Positions 1 to 6,615 of a DNA stretch of 7,104 nucleotides are shown in pieces. Under the pieces are notes generated by a model. That model was not told the DNA's origin. It made no database searches and worked only from the letters and a program-made list of their open reading frames with translations. Source of the DNA: a bacterium (lineage in GTDB: Bacteria > Electryoneota > Electryoneia > Electryoneales > Electryoneaceae); contig WJJA01000512.1 of NCBI GenBank assembly GCA_014729955.1, positions 1 through 7,104 of the forward strand. The letters run 5' to 3'. Each line of letters begins with the position of its first letter. The first letter of the stretch is position 1. The translations under genes were made by a program, and so were the position numbers.

Positions 1-2323
1 GACTGATACTGAACGGACCGGAAACCGCCAAATGACTCACTTCTCCTGCTGTTTCACCGATATTTTTCAGTTGAACAGTGAACGATTCCGATGCTTCGCC
101 GACCGGAATGCTTCCGAAATCATGGAAGGTCGGTTGCCAGGCAAAATTTGGTCCCTCAAGACCGATCCCGCTCATGCTTGCGGTTTCATCACCGGACGGC
201 GAATGTGCCCGAAGGGTTCCATAACGGTTGCCACTCATTGAGGGTGAGAACTGAATTGTGTAAGCCTGGGATTGACCTTGCTGCAAATCATACTGGATTC
301 TCGGATTGATCAACGTGAAATCGTCACTGCTTGAAGTCACATCCGATATGTACGCCGCGGATCCACCGGTATTTTGTAATGTGATTGTTCTTGTTTCACT
401 TTGGCCCATTTCCAAGGGTGTGGAGAAGGACAGCGCATTGGGTTCCCAAACCAATTCCGGAGGCGGCGGCACAATAGAGAACTGATTTGAAATCTCGTAG
501 TAGCTGCTATTATACGTACTTACAATCTTAATGCGAGCATTATCGGTCGGTTCAGCGTTAACGTACCAACTAAAATCGCAGTTTGTCGAATGTGCCGATC
601 CTTGACCGACTTCTTCCTGTATCTCAGACCAGGAGTTGCCTCCATTTCGGCTTAAATACAGGTCTACTTCGTTTTCGTCTCCCCGACGTTTGACCCATTC
701 GATATCATACCTCTCTCCCGTTTGATAGTCTTCACCTCCGTCCGGTTCTTCAAAGCTGAAGGATGGAGGTCCGGCAGAAAAATAATCACTGTAGGATGCC
801 TCACTGGAATTATTGTCGCTTACACGAATCCTTAAACTGCTTTCTGCACCGGGACGACTGGGCATTGTCCATGAATGATCTCCATCATCATTTAGATTAT
901 CCGCAATGCTGTAATATACCGTGCCATTGGAACGAACAATATCTATATCAACTCGGCTTACATTCTGCGAATTCCATGTGACACGGTATCCTGAACCATA
1001 CGCAATACTGGATATGGTGCTTCCCTCAATGATTGGTCTACTTACATTGCCGATATCCGGTTGAGGTTCTCCTGCCTGAGTGATTTGGAAACTTTGAGAG
1101 CTTACCTCTGCTTCATCGCAATAGAATGTTATATTTCCTCTTCTTTGGCTGTAGGTACTATTCTGGCTAATTGTCAGATAGGTATTATCGTTCGTATAGC
1201 CGTTTGTTTCAGAGAAACTAATCCAGTTGCTTGATTCACTCACACTCCAACTGTGGCCTGTAGACGGAGAAGAGTTTATGCTTATCCACATGCCGTCACC
1301 ATTCTCAGAAACTGTACCTGTCGGCATACCGCTAACGGAAAATGTAATATCCGGTTGAGGAACGTCATAGTAGACTACAAGCAAAGGCTTATAGCTATCA
1401 CCGTCAGCATAACCATATGCGTTTCCTTTCGTATCATTATCACCGTCTTCTCGAAACCCAAAATATACGTCATTCTCTCCGTCATCAACCTTACTTTGTA
1501 TGATATTAATAGCATTATAGTTAAGTGGTATAATCATGTTACCAGTACCCCGATATGCATCATCATTGTTTGCGACAATACTTCCTTGCACGATTGCATC
1601 CCAAACATCTGCGCTTGATCCTCCGCCAGGATTTGACGGAAGCGCATAAACATCGAGATCATGATCATTATCGCCCTGCTCATAGACATAAAGCCATATG
1701 TTAACCTCATTAATTGTCGCGTTCTCTGGTATGCTACTAATATCAAAATGTGAATATCCTCGCCATTTCGTTTGTATCCAGTTGTCTCCAGCAATAACAT
1801 CATCATCATCTTCAAAATACGTCCAAAAACCTACCTTGTATACTGATATTGAGTAATATGACTCACACATATGATAATCATCTAGTTCACGATTTTCGAT
1901 CAATTCCCTTCTTTCTATTGTCTGAGCCTCACCGTCAGCAGACACCCTGCTTGAATTAATCGCAATTCTTTCTTGATAATCATGAATATCATTTAGTTTT
2001 CCGATAAACTCATTGAACACATTTCTGTCGTCAGAATATACCATAAAATCATTAATTACAACCATAGTGCTATCTATTTTTGAATTAAGTACAGTATCAT
2101 CGCTGCTATGATTCTCTAATGCATCATATAAACCTTGCAAATAGTCAGATATCTCTTTCTCTTCTACAGTAACCCATTTGTTCCATGCTTCGTCCTTGTT
2201 TCTAATTAGGCTAGTACCAGATTCAACCGTATTCCTTTGCTGTGCATATGCGCTAATCGCAGGGTATAATAGTAAACATACAGATAGAACAGTGATAAAT
2301 GAAAAAATTTTAGCTATCCTCAT
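1..2323 (-). CDS. Large modular secreted protein (DNRLRE-like, BACON-like, Kre9-like, ASH domains), 3' end missing
   Basis: I read this frame codon by codon. It is open from ATG 2323 to the left edge, 774 codons with no stop, so the C-terminus lies outside. The start follows GGAGG with 5-nt spacing and opens a signal peptide (MRIAKIFSFITVLSV..., cleavage near AYA/QQ, 27/28). Residues 28-155 are polar, probably helical, and unrecognised. Residues about 156-320 resemble a DNRLRE-type domain (SHFDISSIPENATINEVNIW and PLLVVYYDVP at the end). Residues about 326-418 fit a BACON-like domain (SWSVSESSNWISFSE, RRGNITFYC, FQITQAG). Residues 424-517 and 518-618 resemble Kre9/Knh1-type sandwiches (YRVTWNSQNVSRVDIDI; GERYDIEWVKRRGDENEVDL). 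Residues 623-723 and 724 onward fit ASH/choice-of-anchor-D domains (ITLQNTGGSAAYI; FGSIPVGEASESFTVQLKNI). PQPD linkers at 322-325 and 420-423 separate modules. It is probably a surface or carbohydrate-binding protein and may end in a sorting domain beyond the window. The ORF is certain; domain names are from pattern recognition. Confidence 0.88.
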   Translation of the reverse strand, partial: MRIAKIFSFITVLSVCLLLYPAISAYAQQRNTVESGTSLIRNKDEAWNKWVTVEEKEISDYLQGLYDALENHSSDDTVLNSKIDSTMVVINDFMVYSDDRNVFNEFIGKLNDIHDYQERIAINSSRVSADGEAQTIERRELIENRELDDYHMCESYYSISVYKVGFWTYFEDDDDVIAGDNWIQTKWRGYSHFDISSIPENATINEVNIWLYVYEQGDNDHDLDVYALPSNPGGGSSADVWDAIVQGSIVANNDDAYRGTGNMIIPLNYNAINIIQSKVDDGENDVYFGFREDGDNDTKGNAYGYADGDSYKPLLVVYYDVPQPDITFSVSGMPTGTVSENGDGMWISINSSPSTGHSWSVSESSNWISFSETNGYTNDNTYLTISQNSTYSQRRGNITFYCDEAEVSSQSFQITQAGEPQPDIGNVSRPIIEGSTISSIAYGSGYRVTWNSQNVSRVDIDIVRSNGTVYYSIADNLNDDGDHSWTMPSRPGAESSLRIRVSDNNSSEASYSDYFSAGPPSFSFEEPDGGEDYQTGERYDIEWVKRRGDENEVDLYLSRNGGNSWSEIQEEVGQGSAHSTNCDFSWYVNAEPTDNARIKIVSTYNSSYYEISNQFSIVPPPPELVWEPNALSFSTPLEMGQSETRTITLQNTGGSAAYISDVTSSSDDFTLINPRIQYDLQQGQSQAYTIQFSPSMSGNRYGTLRAHSPSGDETASMSGIGLEGPNFAWQPTFHDFGSIPVGEASESFTVQLKNIGETAGEVSHLAVSGPFSIS

Positions 2324-2356
2324 TTCATCCTCCACAAAGGAATAAGCAACCGTTAA
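2324..2356 (-). promoter_or_regulatory. 33-bp intergenic gap with Shine-Dalgarno of the modular protein gene
   Basis: This is the only non-coding gap in the window. The minus strand ends in GTGGAGGATGAA before ATG 2323, with GGAGG at 2329-2333 and 5-nt spacing. An earlier ATG at 2328 abuts the Shine-Dalgarno and would give only ATG-AAA-TGA, so it is not the start. No hairpin with a T-run is present, so read-through from the beta-helix gene is expected. The gap is too short to hold both a terminator and a convincing promoter. Confidence 0.75.
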
Positions 2357-4633
2357 TCAGCGAACAAGAAGCAGCTTGTGTGTGTGTTTGATCTTATCCG
2401 ATTCCAGAACGACGAAATACACTCCGGAACCCTGATGTTTTGCACGCCAGACATGGAAATAGTGACCGGGCGCATGCCGGTGGTTCACTATCGTCTCGAT
2501 GGTTTGCCCGAGCACATTCACGATATGAATGCGGATGGCCTGTTCACGATGCACGCTATAGTTCACCCGAACCTGGCTGTTAAACGGGTTGGGATAAGCG
2601 CTTTCGATCCTGCTCTCCAGAGGTTGTGCATTGTCCCACTCTTCCAAGGACGCCATACCTTCCCCTTCAAACCAGAGGGCACCGATATCGGGCAGGGTGC
2701 TGTCGGGATCGAGGGGGAACCAGCCGGCACCCGCGTCGATGCAGGGCGAGTCTGCGGTGAGCGCGAAATCGCCGGTGCCTGGAGCGTTGAGCAGCGGGTC
2801 ACTCATCAGGTTGAAGTAAGCATCGGTGGAATCGCCGTTGGCATTGATTGTGAAGGGTACACCAAGGTCGTTCGGTACCCCACCGCCGAAATCGCGTCCG
2901 CCGTTGTTGCCTACCGTGCAGTAGCTCAGGACGCCGTAGGGCGAATAGTCGAACACCAGGGCGGTGTCGGCATGGCCGGCCACAATAGAGTTGACCAGGC
3001 GCGGTTCGGAATGGGCCGCGTACAGAGCTGAGCCGGCATCCGAGGCGCCGTTACCCCACAAGGTGCAGTGCTCCAGCCGTGGATCGGCGTAGAGGGAATA
3101 GATCGCCCCTCCGGCCGGGGCCTGGTTCGACGCAAAGATGGTGCGCTCGAATCGCGGAGTGTGATACCCGGCATACAGCGCTCCACCCGCCTGGTCGGCC
3201 TGGTTGGACTCAAAACGGCAGCCTGACGCTTCAAGTTCCGCCAGGTATGCATACACCGCCCCGCCGAGGGGAGCGGTATTGTTCGAAAAGGTGCATGAAT
3301 CCAGCAACACGGAAGCGTCATCCAGCACCATCAAAGCACCGCCGGCCGCGTTGGCTTCGTTGTCCGTGAAGTGGGAAGCAAACGCTTCCCAATCCGAACG
3401 ACCGCCGACATTCACCGCTCCTCCCGTTCGGGCGGTATTCTCGGCAAAACGTGTCCGGGTGCAGGTAGCGGATGCATTGGCCATGAGACGAACCGCAGCG
3501 CCGCTGGAATCCGCAGTGTTGTTCTCGACACGGCAGCTGTCGAGGGTCAAGTCGCCGTTGAGGACATTGATTGCGCCTCCGTGCAGCGCCTGATTGTCGG
3601 TTAACCCGCAACCGAACAGGTCCGCTTTCCCGCTGATGATTTCGAATGCACCACCGGTGGAGTCCGCTTCATTCGCCTCGAAGTCGCTGTGCTGAAACCT
3701 TACACGGCTGTTGTTCCAGATTTCGACAGTCCCGGCATCACCCGCATCATTTGCGGTGAACAGGCACTGGTCTACCGTGAGATCATTGCGTCGGAACGAA
3801 ACCGCAGACGCTCTTCGTGCCTGGTTGCCGCTGAAGGTGCAACCGCTCAGATCATGAAGGCCGAATCCACTGCTGTAGATTGCGCCGCCTTCACCTGCTG
3901 AGTTGGATTCAAACATCGTTGCCCGGACGGACGAGGAATCCATGTTGATGGTGAACAGGGCGCCCCCGTTTTCTGCGGCACTGTTACCAATGAAAAGACA
4001 GTTTTGTACAGTCAGTACCCCGCCGACGGTGTACAGCGCACCTCCGAGCGGTGCTGCATTATCCATGAAACGACAGTCGACAGCTTCAACGGCGCTATTT
4101 TGCGCCCAAACAGCACCACCGTTTTCGGCAGCGTCATTTTGATGGAATGCCGTACGTTCCAATTGAACCGTCGACTCACGATTGACGGCAAGGCCGGCAC
4201 CTGTGACAGCAAGGTTTTCATGGATCAGGCAGTCCTGTACAATCAGCTCGGAACCGGTTACAGCCAGTGCGGAAGTTGTACAACCGGACACGTCTGTGAA
4301 CTGAATCAGATTGTCTTCCGAACTGGATTCGAATGAAATGCCGAACCAGCGTGCGGTCTGCGCTTCGCGTTGAAATCTTACGGTATCAGACTGAGTGCCC
4401 GTCGCTTCAAGTGTGCCGAACACATCGAAGCGATACGGACCGGCGGATGAGATGATCGCTCCCGCTTCGATCGTTAATCGATTGCCGTTTTCGACACGGC
4501 AATTGCCGACCATTCGGTACTCGCCGGCTACGAGTACACCCGAAAGAGAACCGGAAATCTCGGTTTGAGCATTCGAGCCGCCGACAAGACATGCCATGAT
4601 GACAGCACACAATGATGGTATGTGAGTCTTCAT
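2357..4633 (-). CDS. Secreted right-handed beta-helix (Pmp-repeat) protein with T9SS type A sorting domain
   Basis: This is a 758-residue protein. The N-terminus is a signal peptide with probable cleavage at SNA/Q (22/23). A lipoprotein reading at Cys15 (VIMAC) is weaker because the hydrophobic stretch before it is short. Residues about 134-580 hold some 18 coils of 23-28 residues built on C-x-F-x-x-N-x-A-x-x-GGA, the polymorphic-outer-membrane-protein type of right-handed beta-helix. Residues 606-652 (SDPLLNAPGTGDFALTADSP then CIDAG and DIGALW) resemble the end of choice-of-anchor-Q beta-helices. Residues 677-758 match the T9SS type A C-terminal sorting domain: YPNPFN at 680-685, IVNVLGQ, W729, SGVYF 736-740 and KLLLVR at the extreme end. 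Known members cross the outer membrane through T9SS, lose this domain and stay on the surface or are released. Its ATG overlaps the upstream stop (ATGA). Ligand or substrate is unknown; no catalytic residues of a polysaccharide lyase were recognised. Confidence 0.93.
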   Translation of the reverse strand: MKTHIPSLCAVIMACLVGGSNAQTEISGSLSGVLVAGEYRMVGNCRVENGNRLTIEAGAIISSAGPYRFDVFGTLEATGTQSDTVRFQREAQTARWFGISFESSSEDNLIQFTDVSGCTTSALAVTGSELIVQDCLIHENLAVTGAGLAVNRESTVQLERTAFHQNDAAENGGAVWAQNSAVEAVDCRFMDNAAPLGGALYTVGGVLTVQNCLFIGNSAAENGGALFTINMDSSSVRATMFESNSAGEGGAIYSSGFGLHDLSGCTFSGNQARRASAVSFRRNDLTVDQCLFTANDAGDAGTVEIWNNSRVRFQHSDFEANEADSTGGAFEIISGKADLFGCGLTDNQALHGGAINVLNGDLTLDSCRVENNTADSSGAAVRLMANASATCTRTRFAENTARTGGAVNVGGRSDWEAFASHFTDNEANAAGGALMVLDDASVLLDSCTFSNNTAPLGGAVYAYLAELEASGCRFESNQADQAGGALYAGYHTPRFERTIFASNQAPAGGAIYSLYADPRLEHCTLWGNGASDAGSALYAAHSEPRLVNSIVAGHADTALVFDYSPYGVLSYCTVGNNGGRDFGGGVPNDLGVPFTINANGDSTDAYFNLMSDPLLNAPGTGDFALTADSPCIDAGAGWFPLDPDSTLPDIGALWFEGEGMASLEEWDNAQPLESRIESAYPNPFNSQVRVNYSVHREQAIRIHIVNVLGQTIETIVNHRHAPGHYFHVWRAKHQGSGVYFVVLESDKIKHTHKLLLVR
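2360..2605 (-). other. T9SS type A C-terminal sorting domain (coding segment)
   Basis: Residues 677-758 of the beta-helix protein. YPNPFN, a central VLGQ, a Trp-containing strand, SGVYF and a terminal basic-hydrophobic KLLLVR match the family pattern in order and spacing. It predicts T9SS machinery elsewhere in the genome. Confidence 0.88.
2894..4234 (-). repeat. About 18 degenerate 23-28-residue beta-helix coils within the sorting-domain protein
   Basis: Protein-level tandem repeats covering about residues 134-580. Coil landmarks (the x-C-x-F-x-x-N position) fall near residues 134, 161, 186, 211, 239, 264, 289, 316, 341, 366, 394, 420, 446, 471, 498, 522, 548 and 571. Consensus is C-x-F-x-x-N-x-A-x-x-GGA-[LIV]. 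The copies are diverged in sequence, consistent with an old repeat kept by the fold. Confidence 0.9.
4630..4633 (-). other. ATGA stop/start overlap between the FN3/FGE gene and the beta-helix gene
   Basis: ATG (4633-4631) overlaps TGA (4632-4630), the same arrangement as the upstream junction. A GGAG Shine-Dalgarno lies inside the upstream gene's last codons at 4639-4642, 5 nt from the ATG. Confidence 0.85.
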
Positions 4634-6615
4634 GGCTGCTCCGGCTCTGAGTCGGGTTGGTCGATTACCTGACCTTGCCGGACATTCTGTTGCGACGGAG
4701 CTTCTCCGACGGAAAGCTCTTCAGGGATTGATTCCAATGATTCATGCGGATCGGTTCCTTCTTCCGCTGCCGTTGTCGGTCCAGTGTTCAGATCGGAATC
4801 TTCCATATCACCTTGTGCGGATTGTATTTCCGCCGGTGAGGTCGCCGGGAGCATGGTGCGGAAGCCGATACGCGGGCTCGCCCAGCGTTCGGGGTAGCTG
4901 TACTGCGGCAGCGGACCCGCGAGATCGGCCGGTGTGGCGAAGCTGCCGCCCAGGATCATGCGGCCGCCGGTCGGACTGTTGTCTTCGACCCACTCCCACA
5001 CGTTCCCGAGCAGGTTCGCGGGTGTAGAGTGCGGTGTCTGTTCCTCTCCCGCGAGCAGAGGAAGCGCATACTGATCCCAATCGCCGCCGAAGTTGGCCTG
5101 GTATTTCATGGTGGTGTCCGCGAGAACCAGGCTGGTGAAGACACGTCGGTTGATCAATCGGTAGCCATTGCTACCTTCGATGAGATTCCCGTCCTCGTCA
5201 TAGGCGGGTTCAAGACCTCGCCTTGCGCTGCGCCAGTTGCAGAAGGCAACAGCCTCTTTCCAACTGACGTTGACGGCCGGAAAGCGGTCTGCCATACGCC
5301 AGAAGTAGGGATAGCCCTGGAACCCGGGGTCACGCGGGAACTCCCGGTCGGTATCCTCGCAGAATTCCACATATTCCTCGACCAGCACTTCGTAGCGGTC
5401 GATGTGAAACGCTTCCGCATTCGAAGCAGAGTCGTCCGGTGAAGGCGAGGTGCAGAAGCACATGCCCTGATCCAGTTTCGGTATGAACTGTTCGACCACG
5501 GCAGATTTCACTTCCTTGCCGTCCGACCCGACTGTGACGATCTGATAGGCGATGTGTTCACCGCGTGCGAGGAGAGTGTCCACGAAAGATGTGCTGTCAA
5601 TCGGCACCTCGGCGACGGGAACAAAGTCTCCCTCATTCATGCTGCGCAGCACCTGGTAGTGTTCCCCGATGGGTGCGTAATCGGTCCAACTCAACCGCGC
5701 AAACAGATCCTGTACGGGATCGATCTCGAGGTCCTGAATCGGCATGATTTCGAGCTTGATGGAAATGGATTCACTGAATCGGCTGACGCTTTCATTGTGC
5801 ACAAAACGGACCCTGTAGAAGGTCAGTCGGCTGTACTCGATGTCGGTGTCCACCCAGAGGGAGTCCATGGACGCGACGCGAATGGTATCGACGTTCGCAC
5901 CTTCCGCCTTTTCAATCTCGACACGACAGGGGTACGGGAGCGGATTGGTCCAGCGGATTTCAGCGGAGTGATCGTTCAGCGCTTGAAACCGGACGTTTTT
6001 CGGAGCCGGAAACGAGAGATGTACCCTCATTCGTTCAGAAGCGTGTCCCCTGTTCCTTGTGCCCTGGTAGAATGCGCGGAAATCGTGGATTTTTTCCGCT
6101 TTGACACGTCCAATGGCGACTTCCCGGGATGTTGAAACGGTTCTGATGTCCCGATACCAACCGCCGATGGTTTGCTGGAGCACCACATCACCCCAGAACG
6201 GGTCGACCTTATCAATGGAAACCAGAATGGAATCGATTCCCACCCGTTCCATGTGAAGCGAGTCGGGAGCCGGTATGTCAATGGTGACCAGGCCGGGAGT
6301 GCCGAATTCCTCCAATTGATCTGAACGTGTGTCACGGAGGCGGTAGACATACTCCCGGTAAGGTTCGAGCTGTGCATCCCGGTACTCGGTACGGCCGGGA
6401 GGAATCGCTGCAATCACTCTGAAATAGTCCTCATCGCGAAGGCGTCGCTCGAGATACAGTTCGCCGGGATACTCTTCCCAAGTACACAGGATCTCATGGC
6501 CCGAGAGGATCTCGAAGTCGAGTTCGGGGGCCTTTCGATCCGTCTTCTCACCGGGACCGGCAGCAGCGGTAAAGGGCAAGAATACCGTCAGTGCGAGCAG
6601 AACAAACCATTTCAT
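4630..6615 (-). CDS. Secreted FN3-repeat protein with degenerate FGE/SUMF1-like domain and acidic tail
   Basis: This is a 661-residue protein. I chose the ATG at 6615, not the in-frame ATG at 6645, because it follows a strong AAGGAGG Shine-Dalgarno, forms an ATGA overlap with the upstream stop, and opens directly into a signal peptide (MKWFVLLALTVFLPFTAAA, cleavage near 19/20). Residues about 27-380 look like four successive FN3-like beta-sandwiches (roughly 27-114, 115-203, 204-291, 292-380), with recurring Y-x-Y/F-R-V/L strands. A CFC motif (386-388) leads into an FGE-like domain (about 384-589): FHIDRYEV, PAVNVSWKEAVAFCNWR, GYRL, NLLGNVWEWVED, GGSF and RIGFR are in family order. The PTEAEWEYA segment after GYRL is absent, only about 50 residues separate GYRL from GNVWEW, and both catalytic cysteine positions after GGS are lost (GGSFATPADLA). 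Residues 590-661 are acidic and low-complexity. A non-catalytic surface or ligand-binding role is inferred. The domain family is fairly certain; the FN3 count is approximate. Confidence 0.88.
   Translation of the reverse strand: MKWFVLLALTVFLPFTAAAGPGEKTDRKAPELDFEILSGHEILCTWEEYPGELYLERRLRDEDYFRVIAAIPPGRTEYRDAQLEPYREYVYRLRDTRSDQLEEFGTPGLVTIDIPAPDSLHMERVGIDSILVSIDKVDPFWGDVVLQQTIGGWYRDIRTVSTSREVAIGRVKAEKIHDFRAFYQGTRNRGHASERMRVHLSFPAPKNVRFQALNDHSAEIRWTNPLPYPCRVEIEKAEGANVDTIRVASMDSLWVDTDIEYSRLTFYRVRFVHNESVSRFSESISIKLEIMPIQDLEIDPVQDLFARLSWTDYAPIGEHYQVLRSMNEGDFVPVAEVPIDSTSFVDTLLARGEHIAYQIVTVGSDGKEVKSAVVEQFIPKLDQGMCFCTSPSPDDSASNAEAFHIDRYEVLVEEYVEFCEDTDREFPRDPGFQGYPYFWRMADRFPAVNVSWKEAVAFCNWRSARRGLEPAYDEDGNLIEGSNGYRLINRRVFTSLVLADTTMKYQANFGGDWDQYALPLLAGEEQTPHSTPANLLGNVWEWVEDNSPTGGRMILGGSFATPADLAGPLPQYSYPERWASPRIGFRTMLPATSPAEIQSAQGDMEDSDLNTGPTTAAEEGTDPHESLESIPEELSVGEAPSQQNVRQGQVIDQPDSEPEQP
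4633..4848 (-). other. Acidic low-complexity C-terminal tail of the FN3/FGE protein (coding segment)
   Basis: Residues 590-661 follow RIGFRTMLP, where FGE-fold domains normally end. The tail is rich in Glu, Asp, Gln, Ser and Pro (for example SDLNTGPTTAAEEGTDPHES) with almost no aromatic residues. It is likely disordered, possibly a spacer or interaction tail. It bears no sorting-domain motif. Confidence 0.75.
4639..4642 (-). promoter_or_regulatory. Ribosome binding site of the beta-helix gene
   Basis: GGAG in the context CCGGAGCAGCC-ATG, 5 nt before the start at 4633. It is moderate in strength, and the overlap with the upstream stop probably aids initiation. Confidence 0.6.
6612..6615 (-). 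other. ATGA stop/start overlap between the two FGE-fold genes
   Basis: ATG (6615-6613) and TGA (6614-6612) share bases, the classic arrangement for termination-reinitiation coupling. It implies that the two FGE-fold proteins are made from one message in linked amounts. Confidence 0.85.

Noticed and set aside
1253..1618. Plus-strand 121-codon open frame
   Set aside because: It lies wholly inside the minus-strand modular gene. Its translation has no domain pattern, whereas the opposing frame is uninterrupted and shows BACON-like and DNRLRE-like motifs.
1797..1812. CAT/ATC trinucleotide run as a possible phase-variation tract
   Set aside because: It has only about four units of three bases. 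Slippage would add or remove whole Asp codons without changing frame, and the run fits an acidic loop of the DNRLRE-like domain.
1534..1815. Minus-strand 93-codon open frame starting MKMMMMLLLE
   Set aside because: It is a different frame within the same modular gene. The Met/Leu run is a by-product of the GAT repeat that encodes the EDDDD stretch, and no Shine-Dalgarno fits.
2320..2328. ATG-AAA-TGA mini-frame just before the modular gene as a regulatory leader
   Set aside because: Its ATG directly abuts the Shine-Dalgarno with no spacing, so initiation there is unlikely. The motif is best explained by chance.
2378..3031. Plus-strand 217-codon open frame
   Set aside because: It is antisense to the beta-helix gene's sorting domain and last coils, which match known families clearly. 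Long antisense frames are common in GC-rich coding DNA.
2915..4153. DNA-level tandem repeats or a CRISPR-like array
   Set aside because: The periodicity exists only in the protein pattern (Cys, Asn and GGA positions). The bases between repeats are diverged and no identical direct repeats with spacers are present.
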